64,000 nt of DNA from Quillaja saponaria (GCA_029379385.1 CM055606.1:248001-312000); one strand, 5' to 3'. Numbered from the stretch's first letter, positions 35,301 to 47,331 are shown. Notes: generated by a model from the letters alone, not told the origin. A program made the numbers and translations.

Positions 35301-36855
35301 TTTAATTTGAGAGGGGGATCACTATTCTCTATTGGGCCAATATAGGTAGTTAAGGTTGCAAGGAGCCAAGCAGTGCACTGACAAGTTCGGTTTTTGACTT
35401 GTCAATTTTTCTTTCTATTTTTTAACTTCTCTAATATTAAAAAATTAAAAAAAAGTTATACTCTTGTCCCTTCAATCCGGTAAATTAACATAATTTTTAA
35501 TGCACGGGTGAAATATACTTTCTTACATCTGTTTTAAATTTTCAAACATAAATTGTAAGAGAATATACATTTTAGTATTTTACATATACATCTAACATAA
35601 GTAGTAGTATGTGATTAATAGAAATGATAGAAAGAAACAAAAATGTAAATTCAACTCCGTAAATATTGTGATTGACTTAATTTGTTATAATTTTTCTCTA
35701 TCGAAAAGGTGTTGTAAAAATTTTATTTATAATTTTAGTAAAAAATAATTATTATATTTTGATTGATAAAAAACTTATAAAAATTCAAGTGAGTGAGAGA
35801 AAATATAATATAAGGAATTTTATGTGAAAAAATAAAACTTTGAATAACTCTTTTTTTAGTGAAAATTACAATTATCTCTCTTACAGTTTAGCAAAACAAT
35901 ACTCAACCCCTTGCAGGAATTGACACTCCTCTCCATTGAATCTTCACCCATTAATAAAGTATCATGAAATATTATTTATTTCGTTTAATTTAATTATAGT
36001 TAGCACTTGAGTTTGAATAATAATAAAAAATTGTTAAAATATTTGAAATTAGACATGCCACCCATTGTGTTTTGATTAATTATTGTAATAAATGTCTTCT
36101 TTTGTTTTGTTTTTTGTTTTTTTTTTTCTTTTATTGCCCTCGAGTTATTTTTTTTTTCTCTGATTTGTAATGCAACCTGGTGAGCAATTGAAAGGCAATA
36201 AAAAAGGCAAAGAAAAAAAAGAATACATTCATTACAAGATTTAATAAAAACACGATTTGGGTGTTTAGGAGTGTCAATTTTCTAAAAGTTTGGGTTTGAG
36301 TGTTATTTTGCTAAACCTCAAGAGAGGTAACTGTAATTTGTTCTCTTTTTTAATATATGAAAATTATATTATTATTTTTCGTTTCAATATTATGTTTTAA
36401 AATTGATAAAAAAACAAAAAGAATATGGTATATTCTATTTATGAATTATAAGATTATATTAATTTAACGGATTGGACGGCGTGGAGTGTCATTTATCTCA
36501 AATTTTAGATATTAGTGCTTTCGTAAAATATCAAGTGAGTGGTGTGTAATTTGCTCTATACACACACACATATAAATTAATCCCAAGAGGTTGGCATGAT
36601 AGTCTATGAAATATGCTCCATAAATCCTAGTCCGCATCTTACCTCTAGATAAAAAAAATAAAAAAATAAAAAAAATAATAATAGTTAAATTAATTTATAA
36701 CTTTAATTTTGTATTGTTTTCCATATTGATTAGAAACTCGATTTTCAATTGAAACTGAGTTTTAAATTGAGTTAAAAGTTAAATTAATATGATCAAACTC
36801 AATCTATAATTATTTAAAAATGAAAACGAATGAATACTTAAACTAAATTTATATT
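32310..36855. other. long intergenic region, nothing recognised
   Basis: The first 350 bp upstream of KCS are of mixed composition and probably promoter. Short open frames on the minus strand at 32302-32629 overlap each other and have no motif. From about 32700 to 36850 the DNA is AT-rich, with homopolymer runs and a GA run near 34735-34748. I see no gene, RNA or transposon ends. Confidence 0.5.
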
Positions 36856-36868
36856 TATATTGGTAATT

Positions 36869-37121
36869 CTAATGCCATGTGGCGAAATTTCACCCCCAAC
36901 ACACGAACGAACAAATTCCTTCTTACCAACATTCAAACAAAAAATTTCCCGCCCCCTTTCTATCCATTGCCGAGTCTTCTCCACCTCTTTCTCTCTCTCT
37001 GAACATCGATACAGTGTTCATCAATGGCGAAAGATCATGGATGTTAACACCGAGCCATTTCGGTGCTGGATTTCTATTCAATCGGATTCGAGGACGAATC
37101 AGTTTGATTTCGACAATCCAA
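36869..37121 (+). other. exon-like segment, unidentified
   Basis: This segment is clearly less AT-rich than its surroundings. It starts with a CT-rich leader (CTCTTTCTCTCTCTCTG near 36991) as in plant 5' untranslated regions. It has ATGs at 37024 (short, soon stopped) and 37039. The latter opens MDVNTEPFRCWISIQSDSR and runs to a good splice donor (CCAAG then GTCAGAG, exon end about 37121). I do not recognise the peptide, and no following exon was found before the RADIALIS-like gene on the other strand. It may be a truncated gene, a first exon of a lost gene, or a transcribed bidirectional-promoter region. Confidence 0.35.
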
Positions 37122-37429
37122 GGTCAGAGATTTCTCAATTTATCTTTCAGACTTTCAGTATTTATTTTGGTAATAGATCTCAATGTTAATTCGATTTCTG
37201 GATTATTCTGAGTATGGAATCCACATTAGCACGTATAAATTAATATTACATTTATAGAACCAACATTAAGCGATTACTAGGAAGTAAATACAGCACAGAA
37301 ACACAGGTTCGTGATTCTTGAATTAAAACTGGTTGTAGAACTAATTCTATGTACTATTACAACATTTATTATCAGAAGATAAGGGTAGCATGATCAAGAA
37401 ATTATTGTTGTTGATGCTCAGTTGGTAGC

Positions 37430-37454
37430 TCACTGGAGTTTCAGGTTCCTAATC
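37430..37454 (-). other. last exon of the RADIALIS-like gene (tail)
   Basis: After an acceptor (TTTGCAG on the minus strand), 25 nt read G then IRNLKLQ and a stop. This is the standard C-terminal end (usually MRNLKLQ) of RADIALIS-like proteins. It would join the donor at 37801-37800, after codons reading DEERR. The upstream reading frame does not reach it because of a frame change (see the gene entry). Confidence 0.7.
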
Positions 37455-37810
37455 CTGCAAAGCAAAGTGAAGAAAGCCAAAATTAGCTTTAGCAAGAAAA
37501 TTTTAGTTAATTTCATACTTAGTAGTTCAATGTACGAATATTGTTTATTGGTTAACAGTGAACCCATTTGCAGCTATGAGTTAGTTTGAGACAACAGGTG
37601 CTTTGCATATGAATGGCCGTATGGGTATCAAGGTAGAAATCAAAGCAGGTAGTGTATTTTTAAGGATTCCTGATTTAGAGATTGCATTATTTATCAACAA
37701 GTAGGAACTTTAAAACCAACCAAATAGACTGGTTAGGTGCACATTAGCACATATTTTTATGTGGCTATTTTAGATAGGTATGGGTGTTGAGCTTATACTA
37801 CCTCCTTTCC

Positions 37811-38077
37811 TCATCGTTGGTGTTCGGTGTTACTCCCACCACTGGTCCTGTAATTGGGGAAGGGAACTTGGCCTGACTCAATATGCTTAACATCCTTCAC
37901 AAGGAGCTCATAATGCCTTTTCACTTCCTCTGGAGTTTTCCCTCCTACAGCCCTTGCAACATTGTACCAACGGTCGGGGGTGTCCTTGTCATAAACGGCC
38001 AGAGCCCTTTCAAAGGCTTTGTTGTCCTTGGCTGTCCATGAGTCAGAGCCATGAGACGATATTGAACTGGATGCCAT
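37811..38077 (-). CDS. RADIALIS-like single-MYB (SANT) transcription factor
   Basis: The 88-residue frame starts [14 protein letters not shown]. The single MYB/SANT repeat spans about 12-64, with Trp14, Trp37 ([15 protein letters not shown]) and the usual Tyr in place of the third Trp (RHYELL). The VPFPNYRT motif follows at about 71-78. Such proteins are small nuclear factors that antagonise MYB partners or act in floral and growth patterning. The start is the ATG at 38077 in a typical MASSS context; no ATG lies upstream in frame near it. The frame ends in NTEHQR and a TGA at 37811. In another frame the same DNA reads NDEERR up to a splice donor at 37801, and 37454-37430 supplies IRNLKLQ. So the ancestral tail was probably lost by a one- or two-base indel near 37820-37835. 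The MYB domain is unaffected. Confidence 0.85.
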   Translation of the reverse strand: MASSSISSHGSDSWTAKDNKAFERALAVYDKDTPDRWYNVARAVGGKTPEEVKRHYELLVKDVKHIESGQVPFPNYRTSGGSNTEHQR

Positions 38078-38286
38078 TGCTTTGTATGAGATTAAATTTG
38101 AGGAAAGTCTAGGCAACTTGGGTATGATTCAACAAATCACTACAGAGAATGGTTTAAGCTAAAAAAATGAGGGTAAATAAGCTGAAATATTGAAAAACAA
38201 AGGATAGTGGTATGTGAAGGTCGAGAAAGAGTCGATAGAGGAGTTTAGTCAATGGCTGATATGTGCCAAAGAGGAGGCAGTGGCTG

Positions 38287-38295
38287 CTATTTATA
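38287..38295 (-). promoter_or_regulatory. TATA box of the RADIALIS-like gene
   Basis: TATAAATAG on the minus strand, about 210 bp upstream of the start codon at 38077. This gives a leader of around 180 nt if transcription starts about 30 bp downstream. Confidence 0.6.
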
Positions 38296-38299
38296 AGCG

Positions 38300-39788
38300 G
38301 GGGTGAACGGGGAAGGTGGGGTATTTACGGTTGGCATAGAAGTTGTGCCAAACTCTATAAATTTAATGATTTGTCTCCTTAGCAACCACAAAATGGAGAG
38401 GGCCAAAAGGAGGAAGAGCTGCAGCGTGGGAGAATCGGTATCTTCAATCAGTAAAGTAAAGAATAAAGTTGTTTTTCTTTCTTTCATGCACAAATCATAT
38501 CAGGTCGGAAATAACTTGGATAAGCTTGAATCATTGGGTTACGCTACAGAAAATTCATTACACATTTTAGAACATTAGGACCTCAACCCATAGGTTGAAG
38601 TAATGGGGTGCCTTGAATTTTAAAAATTTACAATACCTAAATATTATTTGATTAATTTTTGTACAGGTATTTCTTTTACTATTTTTAAAAAATCATGAGT
38701 GTTTTTCAAAATATCTAAGATGATGTTTTTAAAAATTAATTATGATTTTTTAACATTAAAAATATAAAAATAACCTTGTCAATTTTTGAAAATTACTAAA
38801 TATATCTTCAATTAATTTTAAAACATTAAATTTTTCTTTCTAAATATATTTTTAATTAATGATGTTTATTTTTATCATTTTATATATTCGTAACAACTTA
38901 TAATTTATTTTACTAAAAATCTTGTTCATTACTTTTACTTCAAATAACAACTATTATAAAAAATTTATTAAATAAATGATTATGATTTTTTGATAACTAT
39001 ATTTTTTACAACATTACCAAATATAAATACTTTCTCATTTACAACAAATGTAGCTTAGTAAAGTTATCTAATCCCTTAGATGAAATGGTAAACCAAATGC
39101 TGTAGACCCTAAGAAGATAAACGTGACAGTAGGAGAAACAACAACGCAAAAGCCCAAAGGTAAGTTCCCCGTCTGTTAGTACACTTGCCAGTAGTAATGT
39201 CATGTCCGCACGGTTTTAACTCTTAAGTGGGTCCAAGCTCAAACCAAAACTTTCACGTGTGCACCACAAACCATGAATCGCTTATTTAAAAAGATATTTT
39301 TTCCGTATGAGTCTTTTGTGTATTCCTCATCAAGGTGATTTTGTAAGTGTACCTCGTCCTTAACAACGTTCCAAGGATTCTAGCTGGCCTGTTGTGTCCG
39401 TGCAATGATTATCTTATGTTTGGTTCTCCGGAAAAGTCAATAAATGTTACCATCTCTTTTACCAGTTGGGAGAATGGTGGGTTATTGTAGTTAACTAGTG
39501 TTTTTTGCGTATATTGAGCTGTCTCTGAACGCTTATTGTTACTTGGGAAAAAAAAATCCTCTCTTTGATCATTTTCAGCAATTGAAGACTCTAGTTAAGA
39601 AATATTTCCACTATTTGGGGTATCTCTGTCTTGATGTTATCTACCTTTAATAAGAGCTTAAAGGTAATATCTATTAGAATTCTGTTGCCATTGATGCGGT
39701 TTAAGGAAACTGAGAGATAATCTAGTATTGTATAATGTGCGAATCCAGTTCTAAAACACACATCAAGTACTACAGTACATGGTACAGC

Positions 39789-39824
<36 letters not shown>

Positions 39825-42288
39825 TAGATGATCTGTTTGCTTGTCTTTAGCTTTTACTCCAGGAGATTGTCCGGAGCTAAAAGATAGGATCACTGTTAGC
39901 TCGCTTGTCTTTTAATTCTAACTCATTATAGCCTAGAGATTATTGTCTTTAATTGCTAATGGTTATTTCCTAGCAAACCAAAAACTGAGATAAAGTTTTA
40001 CCCCTCTTGAGAGAACACGTCTGCTTAGTCATGGACAGGATATATAGAATAATGCCATAGAATCTGTCATACGACTAGATGCCAAATGTAGTTATATGGC
40101 CTAGGATAGACTGACAGATTTTTTAGATTTCTGATTTGAAATTATTACGGATACATTGATAAAAGCCAGCTTCTGAACACAGGAACAATGTATGGACAAG
40201 GTAGATTACTAATTCAGATATTTTAGCCAACCCTTCAACCTGCCTCTCATAATTACACTGTATAATTGAATTTGGTGACTTGACTCACAAGGCGATTGTG
40301 TAGTAGCATATGCAGGGACCTGCTTGTTTCGTAGCTTATGCTACAAGATCTATCCTCATATCTGCTTAAAAGTAAAGTCTGCGCTCCATCATTAAGATTA
40401 TTAATGCCTTCCCTTAAATAAAATGATATACTACGTTGTATACACAATTACACTACAATTTAATTTGTTTTGATTGGAGCAACAACAGTTAGCAATCGCG
40501 CATAAGTTATTACTTAGAAAATGACAAACTTCTTATTCAACAGCTAGACTAAATATCTATTTGGAATAAAAAGCTAACTTGGAAATTATCACAATTTATA
40601 GGCCGGCTGTGTGAACCTGTTGCTTTTGATTGCAACTTGGTAGGGTTTCCTCGCCCGGGCATATTTCTGCTAAAATTCATGCAAATTAGGTTTCAGTTCA
40701 GTCAATTCTCTACTCCAGAATCTACAACAATTTGGGAGGTAAAGAATGTAATGTCTAGGAAATTTGTATTTTGGAACATGTGTGGTCAATAATTCCCCCC
40801 AAATCTTGATGATGCCGTATGAGATCATATGTTGGAGGCAATATTTAGTATTTTAATTGACTGTAGAAACATCGGTATGATTTATTTTGTGCATAATTAT
40901 ATTCTGAATTTTTGCATGCTAATTCTGTAACTGATACAAATAGCATCATGAGAAAATTTATCATCCAATAGTAATTCAAGCAAAGAAACTTCTTTCTAGA
41001 TTTGCCATGCCATATTGTCGGCATCCTGCTTTCCGTGAACAAATGTATTTCACAATCAAAAAAATGAAGCTTTAGCAGGTTAAAACTTAAAACATTGAAT
41101 TTGAATGTGGCCCCATTGTCAAGTTGTATTAGTCATGATCATTGGATCGCGCCACCTTTGCTAATGGGGTTACCAGTGATCATTAGGTGAAAATTACTTC
41201 GACAACTTATTAGGAATCTTTATCAGAAAAAGTGATGGTTCAAGATACTGCTTCCCACTGATATTAGAATCCTTATCACCCACACCCTGTCTATCTCCAA
41301 TACAAAGTAATATCTATGGATTCTTCCTTCCTCTCAGGACTATTATTATCCAGTGGTCCTAATTCCTTACAAGTTGGAGGATTGGTTTAACGTGGACTCC
41401 TATTGATCTTATAGGACTTCTGCCTATGAATGGCTTATTTAATTTTCATGTTTAGTTAAACGCTGAAATTATTATCTAGTGTGTTCATCCATATTAAGCC
41501 TTTTTACTTCTTACAGACCGGGGAAGCAGGAATCTACAACTTCATGGGAATCCACCACCAAGCCCTGGTGGCCAGTCCTAAAACAGTTGCAAAAGTCTAA
41601 AGACTGGTTTTAAATGGGTTTGGTCACGAGGGAACTTCTGAGAACAAATTTCATTGGTATGTTATTATTTTTTAGTGTAATGTAGGAACCAGGTGAAGGT
41701 AAAAGGAAAATGTTGCTTATGTGCCTGAAAATGTTTCTTTTAGAACTAAGTGACTGTTTGTATGTGTTTTAGACTTTTTTTTTTTCTTACATGCAAGAAA
41801 AAGGTTGAGACCATGTAGCAAGGCCTTGAAAAAGATAATAACTATGTGGTTTACATATGCTGGATAGGATTTGAGGCACACCTAGGAGATAGGGCATGGG
41901 AAAGAGAAGTTGAAAATCACAGAAAACGACTGGGTGTCGGTTTGGTTTGGTTTGTCGTTTTAAATTGCAATGACTTTTCTTAAAAAAAATCAAAAAGTAA
42001 TGATTGGCAATGAGTGCCTGCCTTTCATTTTTTTTAATTTTTTTTGGGTTCCATTAACAAATATACCTTAAAAATTATTTTTATTTGTATCTAAATAATA
42101 ACTATAATTTATTTTTAATAAATTGAATAAAATAGCCACATAATATTATTTTTTTAAAAAATTTGATTCTCTTGATTTTTTTTAGTTGAAATATTTGATG
42201 GAATCAATGTCTTGTTTTGTAATTTACATATATAAAAAGAGTGAAGAATATCGAGAGTATTAACCATCAGCATACAAAATCTTGAGTT
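38300..42288. other. intergenic, nothing recognised
   Basis: AT-rich to about 39050, then of more mixed composition to about 41760. Several short open frames have no motif or splice context. I found no gene or transposon end before the target duplication at 42289. Confidence 0.5.
39792..39822. repeat. TA microsatellite
   Basis: About 15 TA repeats followed by GATAGATG. Confidence 0.9.
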
Positions 42289-42293
42289 ATTCC
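42289..42293. repeat. LTR element target duplication, left
   Basis: ATTCC, repeated exactly at 47327-47331 on the other side of the element. Five base pairs is the usual length for LTR retrotransposons. Confidence 0.85.
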
Positions 42294-42547
42294 TATTAAG
42301 TCCGTTGGTGTCCGAACTGATAACTCACGTGACTTCCGAGGCCTAACCTACAAGACAAGAGGAAGGAGAGGCTCGAGGTCTTTCTCTAATGGTTAAGTTA
42401 GTGTTTTTAGAAAGAGAAGTTGTAATATATACAACGAGCGTAAAATAGTGAGAAATGAGGATCCTTTTATCTTTAGGATCCCTTAGATAAGTTATTTATG
42501 TGTCACGTGTCGTGTGTGTACTGGATTGGTTTAATACCATAGTAACA
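42294..42547 (-). repeat. LTR, low-coordinate copy (3' LTR), 254 bp
   Basis: Begins TATTAAGTCCG and ends GTAACA in plus-strand reading. It aligns with the outer parts of 46847-47326. It lacks the 87-bp tandem repeat of the other LTR. Confidence 0.85.
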
Positions 42548-42899
42548 CTAGTCCGCCAAAATAAGAGTTCAAGTAGTGGAACGAAATGGGTTGACAAGTG
42601 TTTTCAACCATTTTAAGTTTTTACTGCAAATTTTAAGTATAAAGCATGTAATGCTTAATTTATTTAAACAAATGTAAATAATGCTTTGTGTTGGGTTTCT
42701 TTTCCCGTCTTGCATGTAAGACCTGCTTTGAGCTCTGATTTGATTCATGTAGAGCTCGTTGGCTTCCTTTATCATTATATAAGGGCTTGATTTTAAGTTG
42801 GCTTGCCACTTTCTCGAGATCACATTCTCCAAGGTCTTTATAGGTTCGATTTAAAGGTCAAGTTTAATATAACTCGGGATCTTTTTCCGTTGTGTTTTT

Positions 42900-43130
42900 T
42901 GGCTCCTTGGGATTTGATTCCTCGGGATCTTTATAGCTTAATAATTTAGCTTAAGGTTATGTTTCTCAAGGTCTCTTTAGCTTAATGTTTTGGATCGAGG
43001 TTATGTTTCCTAGGGTCTCTTTAGTTTAATGCTTAGGCACGAGATTATGTTTCTTAAGGTCTAAGAGCTTAATACTTTGGCCCAAGATTAGTTTCTCAGG
43101 ATTTCTTCATACTTTGGCTTGAGGTTTGTT
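42900..43130. repeat. degenerate 44-bp tandem repeats inside the LTR element
   Basis: GTTTCTC-type words start at 42961, 43005, 43049 and 43091. Each is followed by AAGGTCTCTTTAGCTTAATG-like sequence. The units are diverged. Confidence 0.7.
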
Positions 43131-43350
43131 TTTAAGGGTAGAGCATGCATTTGATATACTTAAAGGATGTATGTATTTATGCTTGGATTAAAACACACTT
43201 TGTATTTTTTGCATGTGTATTATGCTTTGGCAAAGATCTGTCTTTGGTCTAGAGCATGTATGTTGTGCTTGGACTAATGCTTGTTTTTTATTGGACTTAT
43301 CTTTGAATGTGAGCATGCCTGTTATGCTCGGGCTAGGGCATGTCTTTAAA

Positions 43351-43397
43351 GCATGTTTGTATATTGTATTAAGGCATGTTTGTATATTGTATTAAGG
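43351..43397. repeat. 23-bp tandem duplication
   Basis: GCATGTTTGTATATTGTATT is repeated with a 23-bp period at 43351 and 43374, just before the 81-bp array. Confidence 0.8.
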
Positions 43398-43490
43398 CAT
43401 GTTTGGTTTAAAGCCTGTTTGTATGCTGAGCTCGGGAGAAGGCACGTTAGGCTTGAAGCAAGTTTGTTTGCTGAGCTTGGGCGAAGGCTT

Positions 43491-43903
43491 GTACCAAGTC
43501 ATGTATGGCTCGAAGCATGTCTATATGTTGAGAACTGGAGAGGGCCTGCAATAAATTTAAAGCATGTTGAGATCTAGAGAAGGCCTGGATTGATTTAAAG
43601 CGTGTTGCTTGTATCAAGGCCTGTATAGCTCGAAGCATGTACATATGTTGAGGCCTGGAGAAGGCCTGCATTGATTTAAAGTGTGTTCTTGTATCAAGGC
43701 ATGTATAGCTCGAATCATGTATATATGCTGAGGTTTGGAGAAGGCCTACATTGATTTAAAGCGTGTTGCTTGTATTAAGGCCTGTATAGCTCGAAGCATG
43801 TATATATGCTGAGGTTTGGAGAATGCCTGCATTGATTTAAAGCGTGTTGCTTGTATCAAGGCATGTATAGCTCGAAGTATGTATGTATGCTGTGGTTGAA
43901 GAC
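43491..43903. repeat. 81-bp minisatellite inside the LTR element
   Basis: GTATAGCTCG recurs at 43623, 43703, 43785 and 43866, giving spacings of 80, 82 and 81 bp. Earlier diverged or truncated units begin near 43491 and 43570. Each unit contains GGAGAAGGCCTGCATTGATT and TTTAAAGCGTGTTGCTTGTA-like parts. Confidence 0.88.
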
Positions 43904-43919
43904 TCAGTTTTGACCATTG

Positions 43920-46838
43920 TGTTCACTTGTAGTAAGTGAGCTTTGTTTGTGTGTTAAGATTTTCCTAAATCGATATCTGTAAATGTGGCTGAATATAGCC
44001 GATCTTAACAAATTATCATTAAATAACATGAGGATATTTACAATATCATTACTAATAACATGAATAAGATATGCTATTCTAACATGTGAATTTCTTATTT
44101 GATAGTTCTTTGATAAGTTTAATCATAAGCTATGGCTAGCTCGGTTGTGTTAGTTCAGTACTTTGGCGCATCATGCTGTAAAACAAGTATGACTTTACTT
44201 AGGTGACGTTTATCCTTAAGGACATATGGTGTATCCATATAAACATATAAATATCGAAAGGACTAGATTGGGCAATTTAGCTTAGCTCGGGATATTAAGG
44301 ATTTTGTACCGAGGCAAAAAGCATATAATCATGTGAAAACGAAGCCAAAATATCAAAACCACTAGATCGTGGTGCACCAGAGCAGTTCGAGCTATCAAGT
44401 ATAAATTAAATAGGGTGTGTATTTGTAAACATTGGCTAAGTTCAAGAGTGATCATGTTACCGTGGTGTGTATAAACTAAATATAATTGAATTGACTTATT
44501 GTGTACCTTCATGTTCATAAGTGGTTGGAGAGATTTATGCCTTATACCTTTCCTCTGAGTTGTTTCTCACGTGTATTATTTTGATGATGTGCCTTTTGTA
44601 AGGTGACGACGTTAGTTTAGCTTGGTCAACTATAGCTAACTTTTTCATAGCTTTGGGTTTTGCAAGTGGTCCTCGTCTTTGCTTTTGTGCTATGATGATA
44701 TGGACCGAACTTCATGTTTCATGTTAGAAGGCATAGACTAAGAATTGATCACAAATAATGTACATAAAGATGTTAAAATTTTATAATCAGACATGTATTA
44801 TTGGATGTCCAGTGCATCGAGTAAGTGTAATAAATTGTGTAAGCTGATAAGTCGAGCTATCAAACATGTAATTGTGCTTGAGAGATTTATAATGGTGAAA
44901 AAGTGTGATTATGCAAAGCCAAGACTTATTACACATGAACATGTTCAAGCATCCATTAATCAAAAAAGCATTTAAAAGCGTGATCGGGACATGCAATTTG
45001 TGTTGAAATTTCACGATCTTCGATTTGCTCAGTATATACATGCACGCTAGTAGACAAGCATAAGAAATTGAATGAAGTAGATATTTAGTTATTGAGCAAA
45101 TGAATCATATAATAAATAACTCTAAATTTAATAAGAAGTAAGGTCGATTAGTTCTTTGTCCGAGCTTTTAGAGAAACCTTACATGATGTAGGCCTTGTGT
45201 TAACGGATTAGAAACTTGTGCAATTCATATAAGAATCTACGCATGCCAACTATTATAATCAACGATCCAAGTAAGCTATAAAACAATATATATTTATTCT
45301 AACATAGTGGATGCATGAAACAATTTGTGAACTCGACACCACGTGACCTACGTTGAACAACCTTAGAAACCAAACATAGTATATAACAACATTTACCACT
45401 ACCTAGACGTGCAATATAAATTAAAGCCAAGCATAGACTTATTCTTGCATTCACTTTCACATTGGTGAACAAAAAGAATGATTTTACTCATCCTAGTCCG
45501 AGCTTTCAGGCTCGGGATATTTATTTCAATTTTGAAGTCATGTTAACTTGTTCGAATTCGATGCAAATCAATAAATATTCTAAAGTAATTTTATAGGTAG
45601 TTTACACAATTCCTATAAGTTGAACATAAAGCTACATGCTATTATATTATAATCAAGAGACCCAAGTTACGCATGGACAAAACATGTATATATAATGCTA
45701 CAAAGTTAATAAGATAGGTTGGAAGCCTCACTTATAAGCTCTGGTCGTGCCCTTGGGCTTAACATAGGTGCACATATATGTCTACCATTATACAAGCATG
45801 AGAAATAAAATTATAGCAAGGGCAAAGTTTGGTTTTACATGCCAATCCTAAATCATAAGAGTAGGATGTAGAGGTACGTCCAAAGTAAAAGGCGATGATG
45901 ATTCAATTCAGGGGTAATTTGTAAAAAGTATACAAATTCGTGGAAATTATGTGAATTAACAAAAGTATGGGCTATTTGTGTAAATAAATTAATATTAGAA
46001 CCCGATTGTAGATATCTGCAAGTATGGGGGCACATTTACAAAAAATGGGAAGAAATGACCCCTTTGTAAAAATACAAAAAAAATTGGGTCCAATAGGTAA
46101 ATATTTAGAATTGGAAGGACCATACCGCAATTTCCTCGTGCCTTTGAATTTGGGCCAGATTGTGAGACTTGGGCCGAGTTGAGCCTTTTCCCTTAAATGG
46201 CTATTCGGCTCCCAACGGTTGGATCGAGCCGCTGATGAGCAAGACGCCCAGTAAGCTTCTGTCCACGCTTGGAGGCGGGTTGCTTCGCCTATGGCTACGT
46301 GGCTGGTGGCAAAGTGGCCGAATGAATGTCGCCGGTGCTGCAGGAGGTGGTTTGACGACGTTGGTTGGCCTGAATCTGCAGAAAACGGGATCGAAACCTG
46401 CTGTGGGAGGGCCATGATTTGAAGAAAAGAGGCGGGCCTTCTCTGCCCAAGGTGCTGCATTTTCCGACAGTTAGAGGCGCGGTTGTTGCTGCTGCTGCAG
46501 GAGGTTGGTGAGGCCGAAGCGTTTGGTAGTTGTATGAGGTTTCCATGGAGGTCGGTTTTGGGAGGCTCTTACATTTACTAATCTGGTTAAGAGGTCTTGT
46601 GTTTTGGTGGAGGAGGTATGTCCTCTAGACGGTGGTTGAACATAAGGCAGAGGCTACTGTCATGAGATGTGAGCCGTTTGGGTGTTTTTACAGCTCGGGT
46701 AGGAAAAGTTAATGCTGATAGTGTAGATCCATCTTCACCGGCCAAATCATCAGGAGCTTACATAAAATCACATGGAGGATCTGCTTTTGCGGTCGAGGTG
46801 TGGGGATCGGAGAGCTAAGAAAAAGCTTTCCCCACGAA
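43920..46838. other. remaining interior of the LTR element
   Basis: No retrotransposon protein motif is visible. The part at 46140-46840, next to the primer-binding site, is GC-richer, with overlapping short open frames on both strands (for example minus 46460-45972). They show no gag-like CCHC knuckle or other motif, so I do not call them genes. Confidence 0.6.
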
Positions 46839-46845
46839 GGCGCCA
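46839..46845 (-). promoter_or_regulatory. primer-binding site of the LTR element
   Basis: TGGCGCC on the minus strand, one base after the inner end of the LTR at 46847, followed by TTCGTGGGGAAAGC. This arrangement is the tRNA primer site of plant LTR retrotransposons and sets the element's direction. Confidence 0.7.
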
Positions 46846-46846
46846 A

Positions 46847-47326
46847 TGTTAAGTCTGTTGTTGTCTGGACTGATGATTCTCGTGACTCCCTAAATCTAAC
46901 CTACAAGACAGGAGGAAGAGAAGGCCGAGCGGTGCCCAGATCCTTCTCCGTTAAGTTAATTTTTTGAGAGAGAGAGAGAGTAAAATAATGAGAAAATGAG
47001 TTTAGGAATTAGCCCACTTATATAGTTTGATGTATGTGTGGATAAATTCCCCTTTTATAAATTATTTATGTCAAATGTCTAGGATAAATTCTCCTTTTAT
47101 AAATTTTTTGAGAGAGAGTAAAATAATGAGAAATGCGTTTAGGAATTAGCCCATAATGCAAATGTCTAGGATAAATTCTCCTTTTATAAATTTTTTGAGA
47201 GAGAGTAAAATAATGAGAAATGCGTTTAGGAATTAGCCCATAATGCAAATGTCTAGGATAAATTCTCCTTTTATAAATTATTTGTGTGTCACATATTGTA
47301 TAATAAATTTAATACCCATACTAACA
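46847..47326 (-). repeat. LTR, high-coordinate copy (5' LTR), 480 bp
   Basis: In plus-strand reading it starts TGTTAAGTCTG and ends ACTAACA. It is about 226 bp longer than its partner, partly because of an internal 87-bp tandem repeat at 47075-47285. Confidence 0.85.
47075..47285. repeat. 87-bp tandem repeat within the LTR
   Basis: AGGATAAATTCTCCTTTTAT occurs at 47081, 47168 and 47255, an exact 87-bp period, with the units nearly identical. The near identity shows this expansion is younger than the LTR divergence. Confidence 0.9.
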
Positions 47327-47331
47327 ATTCC
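47327..47331. repeat. LTR element target duplication, right
   Basis: ATTCC, matching 42289-42293. Confidence 0.85.

Larger units (their letters stand above)
42294..47326 (-). mobile_element. non-coding LTR retrotransposon (LARD-like), 5033 bp
   Basis: Two direct repeats bound the element, with ends TGTTA...TAACA (the left copy now begins TATTA), and a perfect ATTCC target duplication outside. Read on the minus strand, the repeat at 46847-47326 is followed after one base by TGGCGCC (46845-46839). This is a primer-binding site of the type seen in plant gypsy-like elements, so the element points to lower coordinates. The 4.3-kb interior shows no gag, protease, reverse transcriptase or integrase motifs in any frame. 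Instead it holds minisatellites and AT-rich DNA. It is therefore a non-autonomous, large derivative-type element. By eye about one base in five differs between the two LTRs, so the insertion is old. Confidence 0.85.

Noticed and set aside
45972..46546. Gag-like open frames on the minus strand after the primer-binding site
   Set aside because: Position fits gag, but there is no zinc knuckle or other retroelement motif, and frames overlap on both strands.
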